This document shows, piece after piece, positions 19,300-28,231 of a stretch of 64,000 nt of DNA; within the stretch, counting starts at the first letter, position 1, and the number at the start of each line of letters is the position of its first letter. Made by a program: the position numbers and the translations under genes. The notes under the pieces are model-generated. The model ran no database searches. It was not told where the DNA came from and worked only from the letters and a program-made list of their open reading frames with translations. The DNA is from Inquilinus sp. KBS0705 (GTDB lineage Bacteria > Bacteroidota > Bacteroidia > Sphingobacteriales > Sphingobacteriaceae): positions 1,240,001-1,304,000 of the forward strand of contig VCCI02000001.1 in the NCBI GenBank assembly GCA_005938025.2, read 5' to 3'.

Positions 19300-20073
19300 T
19301 TAAGACTTAAGACTCGCCTCCCTTTGCTTTACCGCCTCGTACAATATAACCCCTGTTGATACCGATACATTTAGCGATTCTATTTCGCCGAACATGGGTA
19401 TTTTGGCCAGGTAATCTGATATTCGGATAATCTCATTACGGATACCATCCTCTTCAGAACCCATTATTATAGCTGTTGGGGCGGTATAATCAGGGGTATA
19501 GATGTAATCGTTCGTTTTTTCAGTACAACAAACCAGTTGCAGGCCCGATTCTTGTAAAAATTTAACCGTTTGCATAAAATTATCGTGCCTGCAAACCGGT
19601 ATCTTATACAAAGCCCCGGCAGATGTCTTTATAGCATCAGGGTTTATCTGGGCTGAGCCCTTTGCCGGGATAACAATGGCATGTACGCCGGCACACTCAG
19701 CCGTACGGGCAATAGCACCCATATTACGGACATCGGTAATACTATCCAATACCAAAATTAAAGGCACTTCGCCCCTTTCAAACACCTCTGGTATAATGTT
19801 TTCTATTTTTTGGTAAATAATGGGCGATATAAAAGCAATAGCACCCTGGTGGTTTTTCATCGTAATACGGTTCAGCTTTTCAACCGGCACTTGCTGGCCT
19901 GCTATCTGATATTCAGCCATTACTTCTTTCAGTTCGTTTAGCAGGCCTCCGCCTAATCCGCGCTGTAGGTATAAAGCCTCAATTTCTTTACCTGCCAGTA
20001 TGGCTTCTATAACGGCCCGTATACCAAAAACCATTTGGTTGCCTTCGCGCACAGGTTTAGAATTATATGTCAT
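19300..20073 (-). CDS. rlmB: 23S rRNA 2'-O-ribose methyltransferase, SpoU/TrmH family (RlmB-like)
   Basis: About 257 residues when started at ATG 20073 (MTYNSKPVREGNQMVFGIRAVIEAI). The open frame extends back to 20202, but those 43 residues do not look like the family, which begins near VFGIRAVIEA. The N-terminal substrate-binding domain is followed by the knotted SpoU domain with motifs LVLDSITDVRNMGAIARTAE, PTAIIMGSEEDGIR and PMFGEIESLNVSVSTGVILYEA, which bind SAM at a trefoil knot. RlmB methylates G2251 of 23S rRNA; another SpoU-family RNA target is possible. The gene end abuts heptad-like AAGACTTAAGACT words shared with the region near 31.29 kb. Confidence 0.88.
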   Translation of the reverse strand: MTYNSKPVREGNQMVFGIRAVIEAILAGKEIEALYLQRGLGGGLLNELKEVMAEYQIAGQQVPVEKLNRITMKNHQGAIAFISPIIYQKIENIIPEVFERGEVPLILVLDSITDVRNMGAIARTAECAGVHAIVIPAKGSAQINPDAIKTSAGALYKIPVCRHDNFMQTVKFLQESGLQLVCCTEKTNDYIYTPDYTAPTAIIMGSEEDGIRNEIIRISDYLAKIPMFGEIESLNVSVSTGVILYEAVKQREASLKS

Positions 20074-20341
20074 TTTTAATAAATTATTTTCGTCAAAAGT
20101 AGCTATATTAACTGATTTAACCCTTATTGTACTGAAGTACCATATCGGTTTTTTTAAAATACCTAACAATGCTAAACATTTATCAACATATTTAATAATC
20201 AATCACTTATAAAGTAATTAACACGTTATACACATACAATGTTAATTACTTACCCTAAAAATTATAGTGCTGATAATGATTTTGTTAATCACCCGATACA
20301 CTATGTGGACTATTAGCAAGCCTTGAAGAACATATTTTGTA

Positions 20342-20349
20342 TATTTTTG
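20342..20349 (+). promoter_or_regulatory. Probable -7 promoter box of dnaB
   Basis: TATTTTTG fits TAnnTTTG, with a TTG about 16 bp upstream as a possible -33 element (CCTTGAAG). It ends 7 bp before the dnaB ATG at 20357. Confidence 0.45.
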
Positions 20350-20356
20350 TTGTGTC

Positions 20357-21922
20357 ATGAATTTTGAGAACGAATCACCTAATTACAAGCCGAACACTAC
20401 CGACCGTAGAAGCAGGATAACCAACCCTGCCACGTATGCCGGTTTAGGCAAATTGCCTCCACAAGCTACAGATCTTGAAGAAGCTGTTTTAGGCGCATTA
20501 ATGCTCGAAAAGGACGCGCTATCGTCTGTTATTGATATACTTAAACCTGATGTTTTTTATGTCGAAAGCCACAAAAAAATATTCCAGGCTATACATACTT
20601 TGTTTGAAAAAACCTCTCCGGTAGATATTTTAACTGTTACAGCCCAGTTGCGCCAGCAAGGCGAGCTGGAAATGATAGGCGGTGCCTACTATATTACCGA
20701 ACTAACTAACCGTGTTGCATCAGCAGCCAATATTGAATATCACGCCCGTATCATCATCCAAAAATTCATTCAGCGCGAGCTGATAAGGATATCTACCGAG
20801 GTGATAAACAGCGCGTATGAAGATACCAGCGACGTACTGGATATGCTGGATAAGGCCGAAAAAAACCTGTTTGAGATAGCACAAAACAACCTCCGCCGCG
20901 ACTCGCGCAAGATGGATGACCTGATGCACGAAACGCTAAAGGAAATTGAGGCCCTTAAAGACAAAAAAGACGGTTTAACAGGTGTAGCATCAGGTTTTAC
21001 AGACCTGGACAGGATGACCTCAGGTTGGCAAAAATCTGACTTGGTTATTATTGCTGCACGCCCCGCAATGGGTAAAACAGCCTTTGTACTTACCTGCGCC
21101 CGTAATGCCGCTGTTGATTTTAATAAACCTGTGGTTGTATTTTCACTGGAAATGTCATCAGTTCAGTTAGTTAACCGTTTAATATCCGGCGAAACCGAAA
21201 TTGAACAAGAGAAGATACGTAAAGGGACTTTAGAGGAGTGGGAATGGCAACAGATACACTCAAAAATAGGCCGCTTAGAGCAGGCCCCATTGATCATTGA
21301 CGACACCCCTGCCCTTAATATATTCGAATTCAGGGCCAAATGCCGCCGTTTAAAGTCGCAGCACGACATACAGCTGATCATCATCGATTACCTGCAATTG
21401 ATGCATGGTAAGAGCGAAGGCAGCAAAGGCGGAGGCAACCGCGAGCAGGAAATAGGTAGCATATCTCGCGCGTTAAAGTCTGTGGCTAAGGAGCTTAACG
21501 TGCCTGTAATAGCCCTATCGCAGTTAAGCCGTGCGGTTGAGAACAGGCCAGGCGGCTCAAAAAGGCCAATGCTTTCAGATTTGCGTGAATCAGGCTCTAT
21601 CGAGCAGGATGCTGATATGGTGCTATTCCTCTATAGGCCAGAGTATTATGGGCTTGATGTGGATGAAGATAACAACCCTACACAGGGTGTGGGCGAAGTT
21701 ATTATAGCCAAGCACCGTAACGGCGAAACCGGCCGTGTAAGGCTCAAATTTGTGGGTAAATACGTTAAATTCCAGGATCTGGATGGCGGCATGGATGGCT
21801 TTGAGGCCTCCAATAACGCCTTTGCGGGACTAAACCCATCGCAGGATTTTGAGAGTAAGCCAAGCAATTTTATCATTCGCCCGTCAAGGATGGATGATAT
21901 TGACGACGAGCCACCCTTTTAA
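20357..21922 (+). CDS. dnaB: Replicative DNA helicase DnaB
   Basis: Hexameric 5'-3' helicase that unwinds the replication fork. 521 residues: an N-terminal helical domain (PPQATDLEEAVLGALML through ASAANIEYHARII, residues about 34-133), a linker helix, and the RecA-like domain with Walker A ARPAMGKTA (residues 234-242, Lys240), VVFSLEMSS, Walker B LIIIDYLQLM and the arginine-finger region SDLRESGSIEQDADMVLFLYRP. The last 50 residues are an acidic and Gly/Asn-rich tail. No intein interrupts the P-loop. Confidence 0.97.
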   Translation: MNFENESPNYKPNTTDRRSRITNPATYAGLGKLPPQATDLEEAVLGALMLEKDALSSVIDILKPDVFYVESHKKIFQAIHTLFEKTSPVDILTVTAQLRQQGELEMIGGAYYITELTNRVASAANIEYHARIIIQKFIQRELIRISTEVINSAYEDTSDVLDMLDKAEKNLFEIAQNNLRRDSRKMDDLMHETLKEIEALKDKKDGLTGVASGFTDLDRMTSGWQKSDLVIIAARPAMGKTAFVLTCARNAAVDFNKPVVVFSLEMSSVQLVNRLISGETEIEQEKIRKGTLEEWEWQQIHSKIGRLEQAPLIIDDTPALNIFEFRAKCRRLKSQHDIQLIIIDYLQLMHGKSEGSKGGGNREQEIGSISRALKSVAKELNVPVIALSQLSRAVENRPGGSKRPMLSDLRESGSIEQDADMVLFLYRPEYYGLDVDEDNNPTQGVGEVIIAKHRNGETGRVRLKFVGKYVKFQDLDGGMDGFEASNNAFAGLNPSQDFESKPSNFIIRPSRMDDIDDEPPF

Positions 21923-21970
21923 TTCTATTGCTCCCTTAGCTTAGCAACATTCGCTTTTTTTGCTGACTAT

Positions 21971-22086
21971 GCGTAAATTTTTCGTTTTTTTCGCTCCCTG
22001 TCATTCACCAAGATAAAAAAATCGGGCATATAAACAAGTTTTATAGCCTATTTTTTTGACCCGCTACATTTTTATTCGATAGCGGG
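21971..22086. repeat. Diverged relative of the 66-bp repeat, in separated parts
   Basis: AATTTTTCGTTTTTTTCGCT (21976-21995) resembles the A/T-rich arm of the repeat at 55041-55060. Further on, CCCGCTA (22060-22066) and TAGCGGG (22080-22086) form a perfect 7-bp hairpin using the same CCGCTA word. The order of the two parts differs from the other copies. The site lies between the convergent dnaB and TPR genes and could also serve as a terminator, although there is no T run after the hairpin. Confidence 0.35.
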
Positions 22087-22116
22087 TTGGTGATTTTGCG
22101 CCCATCATGGCAACTG

Positions 22117-22455
22117 TTAATCGTCGTACTCGTCTTCGTAACCCACCAACTCGCGGTATACCGCCTGCAGTTCGCTAAAGGCATGCATGTCCCGTTTTGC
22201 CTTGGTTAATTCCATGCCGGTTACATAGGTGCGCTCGGCATCGTCGCGGCGGTTAAGTGCTTCGTACAACTTGCCTAAATGGTAATAGGTGCCGGTGTAG
22301 TTAGGGTGGTTCTGCACCAGGTCCTCGTAATAGCTTAAGGCCTTTTCGCTGTCGTTTAGCCTAAGGTACTCTGTAGCTAAGGCGTATTTTAAAAACTCAT
22401 CGTTTGGTTCGTTCTGTATAAATGCCAATAGCTTATCTAATCTGCTTGTGTCCAT
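22117..22455 (-). CDS. Small TPR-repeat protein
   Basis: 112 residues made of three helical-pair repeats. EFLKYALATEYLRLNDSEKALSYYEDLVQNHPNYTGTYYHLGKLYEALNRRDDAERTYVTGMEL shows the TPR spacing of Ala, Gly/Ala, Tyr and Pro. No signal peptide is present, so it is cytoplasmic, probably a protein-interaction scaffold. It is divergent from etfB with a 70-bp gap. The acidic C terminus (YEDEYDD) is unusual. The partner is unknown. Confidence 0.75.
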   Translation of the reverse strand: MDTSRLDKLLAFIQNEPNDEFLKYALATEYLRLNDSEKALSYYEDLVQNHPNYTGTYYHLGKLYEALNRRDDAERTYVTGMELTKAKRDMHAFSELQAVYRELVGYEDEYDD

Positions 22456-22532
22456 TTTAAACTCTCTCTTTTTTAACTAAATTTGCAGCAGCCCTTTAAC
22501 AATACCTGTAAAAATATAAACCAATTGTGATG

Positions 22533-23270
22533 ATGAAAATACTGGTATGTATCAGCAATGTTCCGGATACCACTACAAAAATAACTTTTACTGATAATAA
22601 CACCCAATTTAATACAACCGGGGTGCAGTTTATCTTAAATCCTTACGATGAAATTGCATTGGCACGCGCAATTGAACTAACCGATGGCGGCAATGGCAGT
22701 GTTACCGTAATAAACATTGGCGAAGCCGGTACAGAGCCCACCATACGCAAAGCATTAGCAATTGGTGCTACCGATGCTATACGCATTAACGCCAAACCGC
22801 ACGATGCATGGTATGTGGCCTACCAGGTAGCACAATATGTTAAAGCCAACCCTTTCGACCTTATTTTGACCGGGCGCGAGTCTATCGATTACAATGGATC
22901 GAAGGTAGCCGCGATGCTGGGCGAACTGTTGGATATTCCATCGGTATCAATCATTAAAAAGTTGGAGGCTACTGCTGCCGATGCCACTGTAGAACGCGAA
23001 ATAGAAGGCGGTAAAGAGGTGTTAACCATCCCCTTCCCTTTTGTGGCCGGTTGTGCCGAGGGTGTTGCCGAGCCTAAAATACCCAATATGCGCGGTATCA
23101 TGAGCGCACGTACAAAGCCCCTTACGGTGGTTGAGGCTGTTGAAGTAAAAACTTTTTCAGAGATCATCAGTTATGAAACCCCTGCCCCACGCGGACAGGT
23201 GAACTTAGTGCCTGCGGATGACCCTGCCAAACTGGTAGACCTGCTGCATACGCAGGCAAGGGTAATATAA
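22533..23270 (+). CDS. etfB: Electron transfer flavoprotein beta subunit
   Basis: 246 residues from ATG 22533 (GTG 22527 and ATG 22530 are adjacent alternatives). MKILVCISNVPDTTTKI is the conserved N terminus. NPYDEIALARAIEL and LTGRESIDYNGSKVAAMLGE form the AMP-binding side, and PFVAGCAEGVAEPKIPNMRGIM is the family signature region. With EtfA it forms an FAD-containing heterodimer that passes electrons from acyl-CoA dehydrogenases to the quinone pool through ETF dehydrogenase. A TAAATTTG promoter-like box lies at about 22478-22485. etfA follows after 32 bp. Confidence 0.94.
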   Translation: MKILVCISNVPDTTTKITFTDNNTQFNTTGVQFILNPYDEIALARAIELTDGGNGSVTVINIGEAGTEPTIRKALAIGATDAIRINAKPHDAWYVAYQVAQYVKANPFDLILTGRESIDYNGSKVAAMLGELLDIPSVSIIKKLEATAADATVEREIEGGKEVLTIPFPFVAGCAEGVAEPKIPNMRGIMSARTKPLTVVEAVEVKTFSEIISYETPAPRGQVNLVPADDPAKLVDLLHTQARVI

Positions 23271-23302
23271 TTCAATCAAATTTTCACGAAGATCATTCTA
23301 CT

Positions 23303-24280
23303 ATGTCAGTTTTAATATACGCGGAAAATGCAGGCGGTAAATTCAAAAAATCAACTTTTGAAGCCGTATCATACGCCAAAGCCATTGCCGACCAAAATAA
23401 CACTACGCTTACAGCCATATCTATAGGCGATGTTGCTAATGATGATTTAGCCGCATTGGGTAAATATGGTGCCGCAAAGGTTTTAAATGTAACTAACGAT
23501 AAGCTAAAGAATTTCATTAACCAGGCGTATGCATCGGTTATTGCCGAAGCTGCTAAGGCGCAGGGTGCGGATATTGTGGTTTTATCAAACTCGTTTAGCG
23601 GCCGCGGGTTGGCTCCGCGTTTGGGTGTTAAGCTGGAAGCCGGTGTTGCCGATGGTGCCGTTTCGCTGCCTGAACAAAATGATGGTAAATTCACGGTTAA
23701 AAAAACAGCGTTTTCCGGTAAGGCCTTTGCTGTGGTCGAATTAACATCAACCAATAAGGTGATAGCCCTGACTCCAAATTCATACAAAGTAGTTGATGGC
23801 AGCAGTGTTGCGCCTGTAGAAGATTTTAGCGTGGAAGCCAAGGCATCTGACTTTAAGGAAATGATCAAGGATATTGTACGCTCTACCGATAAGGTATCGT
23901 TACCCGATGCCGAGATTGTAGTATCTGCCGGCCGCGGCCTTAAAGGGCCCGAAAACTGGGGTATGGTAGAAGAGCTTGCCAACTTGCTTGGTGCGGCTAC
24001 AGCCTGCTCTAAACCGGTGTCAGACGCCGGATGGCGCCCCCATAGCGAGCACGTTGGCCAAACAGGTATAGCCGTTAGCCCTAATTTGTACATTGCTATA
24101 GGCATATCGGGCGCTATACAGCATTTGGCGGGCATAAGTGCATCAAAAGTTATTGTTGTGATAAACAAAGATGCCGAAGCGCCGTTTTTTAAAGTGGCCG
24201 ACTATGGTATTGTTGGCGATGCTTTTGAAGTGTTGCCAAAATTAATTGCAGCCGTTAAGGAATATAAAGCCTCAGCTTAA
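23303..24280 (+). CDS. etfA: Electron transfer flavoprotein alpha subunit
   Basis: 325 residues. The N-terminal half has SVLIYAENAGGKFKKSTFEAVSYA. The C-terminal FAD-binding domain carries VSAGRGLKGPENWGMVEELANLLGAATACSKPVSDAGW, GQTGIAVSPNLYIAIGISGAIQHLAG and VVINKDAEAPFFKVADYGIVGD, all typical ETF-alpha motifs. It partners with the upstream EtfB. The bifunctional-nuclease gene follows after 14-26 bp depending on its start, so the three are probably one operon. Confidence 0.95.
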   Translation: MSVLIYAENAGGKFKKSTFEAVSYAKAIADQNNTTLTAISIGDVANDDLAALGKYGAAKVLNVTNDKLKNFINQAYASVIAEAAKAQGADIVVLSNSFSGRGLAPRLGVKLEAGVADGAVSLPEQNDGKFTVKKTAFSGKAFAVVELTSTNKVIALTPNSYKVVDGSSVAPVEDFSVEAKASDFKEMIKDIVRSTDKVSLPDAEIVVSAGRGLKGPENWGMVEELANLLGAATACSKPVSDAGWRPHSEHVGQTGIAVSPNLYIAIGISGAIQHLAGISASKVIVVINKDAEAPFFKVADYGIVGDAFEVLPKLIAAVKEYKASA

Positions 24281-24306
24281 TTATATTTGTGGTGATGGGG
24301 AACGAC

Positions 24307-24903
24307 ATGAAAAAGATAAAGCTGGACATTGTAGGGCTATCTTACAGCCAAACACAATCCGGCGCGTATGCTTTGGTTTTGGGCGAAGTAAGCGGTAGGC
24401 GCAGGTTGCCCATTATAATTGGCAGCTTTGAGGCGCAGGCTATTGCTATTGAGATAGAGAAGATGACCCCCAGCCGCCCTTTAACGCACGACCTTTTTAA
24501 AAGTCTTGGGCAGGCATTTAATATCAGCGTACAGGAAATTATCATATACAACCTGGTTGATGGCATATTTTACGCTAAGCTGATATGTTTTGACGGTAAA
24601 AAAACGGTGGAGATAGATGCCCGCACATCTGATGCCATTGCCGTATCGGTACGGTTTGATTGCCCTATTTATACTTACGAGTTTATCCTGTCTACAGCGG
24701 GCATTGTGATTGAAGGTAACGATTTTGTGTACCTGGAGAATATAAACGAAACGCCCGAAGAAAAAACCAGCACCCCTATGGCCGGCTTTAACGGTGTTAG
24801 CGACGACGAGTTGAAAACCCGCCTTAAACAAGCACTGGCCGACGAGGCTTACGAAAAAGCTGCCAAGATAAGGGACGAGTTAAGCAAAAGAAAATCATCA
24901 TAA
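24307..24903 (+). CDS. Bifunctional nuclease family (DUF151) protein with C-terminal UVR motif
   Basis: 198 residues from ATG 24307 (MKKIKLDIVGLSYSQTQSGA), chosen because Bacteroidota homologues start there; ATG 24295 would add four residues. The core (LGEVSGRRRLPIIIGSFEAQAIAIEIE, DARTSDAIAVSVRFDCPIY) is the DUF151/BFN domain, reported in plants and some bacteria to have DNase and RNase activity. The last 35 residues (ELKTRLKQALADEAYEKAAKIRDELSKRK) are a UvrB/UvrC-type motif, a helical hairpin for protein contact. It ends the etfB-etfA unit, an association seen repeatedly in this phylum. The functional link is unknown. Confidence 0.85.
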   Translation: MKKIKLDIVGLSYSQTQSGAYALVLGEVSGRRRLPIIIGSFEAQAIAIEIEKMTPSRPLTHDLFKSLGQAFNISVQEIIIYNLVDGIFYAKLICFDGKKTVEIDARTSDAIAVSVRFDCPIYTYEFILSTAGIVIEGNDFVYLENINETPEEKTSTPMAGFNGVSDDELKTRLKQALADEAYEKAAKIRDELSKRKSS

Positions 24904-24937
24904 AAAAAGGAGTTACCATCGGGTAACTCCTTTTTTG
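24903..24937. terminator. Bidirectional terminator after the bifunctional nuclease gene
   Basis: AAAAAAGGAGTTACC and GGTAACTCCTTTTTT form a perfect hairpin with a 4-5-nt loop between convergent genes. Confidence 0.9.
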
Positions 24938-24954
24938 TTTTATTAAATACCGGT

Positions 24955-25557
24955 TTAAAAAGCAAGGCCGATATTAAAGCCTGTTACACTGTTTCTGACG
25001 TTTGAGCCGTTAGTGGCGTTGCTTAAATCCGAAAAACCGGCTTGCCCATTAACTTCAATAAAAAGCCTTGTAGTGTTAGATACCGGGAATTTTACTCCTA
25101 TACCTATATCAAGCCCCCCATCTGTCGAGTTAAAATAGCTTTTTACATCCTGCCCTTCGCGTGTTGATGCATCTAATAAAAAGCCTATGTAAGGGCCAAA
25201 ATTTAAATACCAGTTTTTGGTTTTGCCAAAATGCCAGTTAGCCATTACGGGTATGGTGATGTAATTCAGCCGGTAATCAGTTACAGTAAAGCTACTTACA
25301 TCATCATAATAGCCATTGGCCCAACCTTTTTGGTCGTAATTTAAGCCTGTTTTTAAGCTCCATTTATCAGAAAAATAGTGATCGAGGTAAACGCCGGCGT
25401 TAAAGCCGCCAAGGTAATCGGCAGTTGCATACTGTGATGTTGCTGTAGCCGCATTATAGCCAATGTGAACAGCAAATTGATTAGTGCCCTTGGTTTGCGA
25501 AAATACCGTTGCAGAGAAAGTCAATACAACAAGTAATGTGGTAAAAAATTTGTTCAT
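24955..25557 (-). CDS. Outer-membrane beta-barrel protein (PorT/OmpW-like porin family)
   Basis: 200 residues with signal peptide MNKFFTTLLVVLTFSATVFSQ. The mature part alternates aromatic and polar residues in strands (WSLKTGLNYDQKGW, YLNFGPYIGFLLDAS, LDIGIGVKFPVSNTTRLFIEVNGQAGF) and ends with an aromatic-terminated strand, VTGFNIGLAF, the typical barrel-insertion signal. This suggests an eight-strand barrel in the outer membrane. The cargo or role is unknown. It stands alone between the etf unit and the nucleoside permease. Confidence 0.75.
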   Translation of the reverse strand: MNKFFTTLLVVLTFSATVFSQTKGTNQFAVHIGYNAATATSQYATADYLGGFNAGVYLDHYFSDKWSLKTGLNYDQKGWANGYYDDVSSFTVTDYRLNYITIPVMANWHFGKTKNWYLNFGPYIGFLLDASTREGQDVKSYFNSTDGGLDIGIGVKFPVSNTTRLFIEVNGQAGFSDLSNATNGSNVRNSVTGFNIGLAF

Positions 25558-25709
25558 GAAATTGGGTTTTGGTTTAAACTAAGGTATGGTTTAATAACAT
25601 ACTTTCACTCAAAAAACTATTAAGCGGGCTATATATCTTTCCATTTCCGCATTATTTCGCTAATTTTCGCCTTTATATTTTAATTGTTAATTTAATTACG
25701 CCAGCCTCT

Positions 25710-26969
25710 ATGAATATTAAGTTCCGCTTAATACTGATGAATTTTATGCAGTTTTTTATATGGGGGGCATGGCTGCTTACCATCGGGGCTTACTGGTTTC
25801 AAAACAAACAATGGTCGGGTGCGCAGTTTGGCGCCATCTTTTCTACCATGGGTATCTCGGCCATATTTATGCCTGCCCTTATGGGTGTTTTAGCCGATAG
25901 ATTTATAAATGCCGAGAAGCTTTACGGCATAATGCACATATTGGGTGCAGTGGTTTTATGTATACTGCCCATGGTAACTAACCCTACTACCTTTTTTTGG
26001 GTAATGCTGCTAAATATGGCCTTTTACATGCCTACCCTATCCCTATCTATTACAGTAGCTTATTCGGCTTTAAAAGGCCAAAGTATTGATGTGGTTAAAC
26101 ACTTCCCCCCTATACGCACATGGGGCACTGTAGGCTTTATAGTGGCCTTGTGGACCGTTAGCCTAACCCATAATGAAACATCGTCTAACCAGTTTTACAT
26201 TGCGGCTGCTGTAGCGCTTGCATTGGGTGTATATGCTTTTACATTACCCAAATGCCCGCCATTGCTTAGCCGCACCGCAAATAAATCATTAACCAATGTG
26301 TTGGGCCTAAACGCGTTCGCGTTGTTTAAATCACCGCGCTTTGCCATCTTCTTCGCATTCTCGCTCTTGTTGGGTGCCGCGTTGCAGCTAACCAACGCTT
26401 ACGGCGATACTTTTATACACGATTTTAAAAATGTACCCACTTACAGGGATACCATTGCCGTAAAGTATCCGGCTATTATCATGTCTATCTCGCAGATATC
26501 CGAAACGTTGTTTATACTGGCCATACCCTTCTTTTTACGCAAGTTTGGTATCAAATACGTTATGTTGTTTAGCATGCTGGCCTGGGTGCTGCGTTTTGGC
26601 TTGTTTGCCTTTGGCGACCCTGCCAACGGCCTTTGGATGATAGTACTATCGTGCATAGTATATGGTATGGCTTTCGATTTCTTTAACATATCAGGGTCGT
26701 TATTTGTTGAAACACAAACCACACCCGAGATACGCGGCAGCGCGCAGGGTTTGTTTATGATGATGGTAAACGGCTTTGGCGCTTTATTTGGCAGTTTTAC
26801 CAGCGGTTTGTTAATAGATAAGTTTTTTACCTTGCCCGACCAAAGTAAAAACTGGCACGGCATATGGCTTACCTTTGCAGCCTACGCGCTGGTTATAGCC
26901 GTTATATTCCCTTTTGTATTTAGGTACAAGCATAATGCGGCGCTTAAACATGCCATTGAACACGCTTAA
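25710..26969 (+). CDS. Nucleoside:H+ symporter, MFS NHS family (NupG/XapB-like)
   Basis: 419 residues with about 12 membrane segments. The N terminus, FRLILMNFMQFFIWGAWLLTIGAYWF, with FSTMGISAIFMPALMGVLADRF, matches the nucleoside permease family. HFPPIRTWGTVGFIVALW and RGSAQGLFMMMVNGFGALFGSFTSG are later family motifs. It imports nucleosides with protons across the inner membrane. A loop near residues 240-255 (THDFKNVPTYRDTIAVKYPAIIM) is longer than in the enterobacterial protein. The position after etf-bifunctional nuclease recurs in related genomes as far as I know. Confidence 0.85.
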   Translation: MNIKFRLILMNFMQFFIWGAWLLTIGAYWFQNKQWSGAQFGAIFSTMGISAIFMPALMGVLADRFINAEKLYGIMHILGAVVLCILPMVTNPTTFFWVMLLNMAFYMPTLSLSITVAYSALKGQSIDVVKHFPPIRTWGTVGFIVALWTVSLTHNETSSNQFYIAAAVALALGVYAFTLPKCPPLLSRTANKSLTNVLGLNAFALFKSPRFAIFFAFSLLLGAALQLTNAYGDTFIHDFKNVPTYRDTIAVKYPAIIMSISQISETLFILAIPFFLRKFGIKYVMLFSMLAWVLRFGLFAFGDPANGLWMIVLSCIVYGMAFDFFNISGSLFVETQTTPEIRGSAQGLFMMMVNGFGALFGSFTSGLLIDKFFTLPDQSKNWHGIWLTFAAYALVIAVIFPFVFRYKHNAALKHAIEHA

Positions 26970-27054
26970 ACGAGTTTGATATTTTGCACCCGTGCAATGG
27001 TTTTTTATTATCTTAGAAATATATTAACAAACCGAACGGACGCACAATTAACTG

Positions 27055-28164
27055 ATGAAGAAACACTACCGGCACGAAGACGATTGCCTTAACTGCGGTA
27101 CGCTTTTAGAAGGCAAATATTGCCATAACTGCGGGCAGGAAAATCTGCAGATAAAAGAAAGCTTTGGGCATATGGTTAACCATGCCGTAAGCGATTACTT
27201 CCACTTCGATCACCAGTTTTTTCATACGTTAAAACCTTTACTATTTAAGCCGGGCCAACTAACCAACGAGTACATAGCCGGCCGTAGGATGCAATACCTG
27301 CACCCGGTTAAGATGTACATATTTATCAGTTTGGTTTTCTTCTTCCTGTATTTTCAAAACAACAAGCACGAACCTATAGAGGTAAATAAAAAGCCAAAAA
27401 CAGAGAAAGGCTTATCTTATAGTTTTAAAAACGACCTGGATAAAAACCTTGCAGAAGATAAGAACCTGACACCAGCTCAAAGAAAGCTTATAGCCGGTAC
27501 TATAAAGGGTTTTGTACCGCAAGCTGATACCGCTAAAGCCAGCAAACAAGCGGCTGATACAAGCAAGGTTAAAAAGAAAGAAAGCGATGATGACGGAGGC
27601 GGTATGTCGATGTTTGGTGTTAATAGTAAGGATAGCGATACCTACGATGATTATTTACTAAAACAAAGTAAGCTACCGGCCAATGAGCGCGATAATTTTT
27701 TGAAGAGGTATTTAAAAAAGAAAGCTTACCTGTGGAAAAGTCAGGGCAAAAATGGTAAGGAAATGTTTACCGAGTCGTTTAACCACAATACACCAAAAAT
27801 GATGTTTTTATTGCTACCCCTATTTGCAGTAATACTTAGGCTGGCTTTTTTAAAGAACAACAAATTTTACGTAGAGCATTTGATATACGCTATCCATCTG
27901 CATTGCTATTTTTTCCTGCTGTTTACAATTACGCTGTTATTACGTCTTATCCTACCCGGAGATTGGAAGGAGGTAAACGACTGGATAGGGATATTTGCCT
28001 TTATATACGGTACCTGGTATGTATACAAATCGTTAAGAGCCGTTTATCAGCGCAGCCCGGGGCGTACAATCAGTAAAATGATAGGGATAGCATTCATGAA
28101 TATGATAGCGCTTGTATTCTGCTTTATGACCTTAGCCACTATAACAGCGCTTACCAGCGTTTAA
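27055..28164 (+). CDS. DUF3667 membrane protein with N-terminal zinc ribbon
   Basis: 369 residues. The first 35 contain CLNCGTLLEGKYCHNCGQ, two CxxC pairs forming a probable zinc ribbon. Then HAVSDYFHFDHQFFHTLKPLLFKPGQLTNEYIAGRRMQYLHPVKMYIFISLVFFFLYF is the DUF3667 core with the first membrane segment (about residues 86-106). A charged, low-complexity linker of about 140 residues (DTAKASKQAADTSKVKKKESDDDGGG) precedes three or four C-terminal membrane segments. The function is unknown. The insert between segments is much longer than the core. Confidence 0.75.
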   Translation: MKKHYRHEDDCLNCGTLLEGKYCHNCGQENLQIKESFGHMVNHAVSDYFHFDHQFFHTLKPLLFKPGQLTNEYIAGRRMQYLHPVKMYIFISLVFFFLYFQNNKHEPIEVNKKPKTEKGLSYSFKNDLDKNLAEDKNLTPAQRKLIAGTIKGFVPQADTAKASKQAADTSKVKKKESDDDGGGMSMFGVNSKDSDTYDDYLLKQSKLPANERDNFLKRYLKKKAYLWKSQGKNGKEMFTESFNHNTPKMMFLLLPLFAVILRLAFLKNNKFYVEHLIYAIHLHCYFFLLFTITLLLRLILPGDWKEVNDWIGIFAFIYGTWYVYKSLRAVYQRSPGRTISKMIGIAFMNMIALVFCFMTLATITALTSV

Positions 28165-28180
28165 ATAAAAACCAGTTTAA

Positions 28181-28220
28181 ACAAAAAAGGCTCCCTATGT
28201 TGCAGGGAGCCTTTTTTGTT
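28181..28220. terminator. Bidirectional terminator
   Basis: AAAAAAGGCTCCCT and AGGGAGCCTTTTTT flank a short loop between the convergent DUF3667 and porin-family genes. Confidence 0.88.
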
Positions 28221-28231
28221 TAATATGTTTT

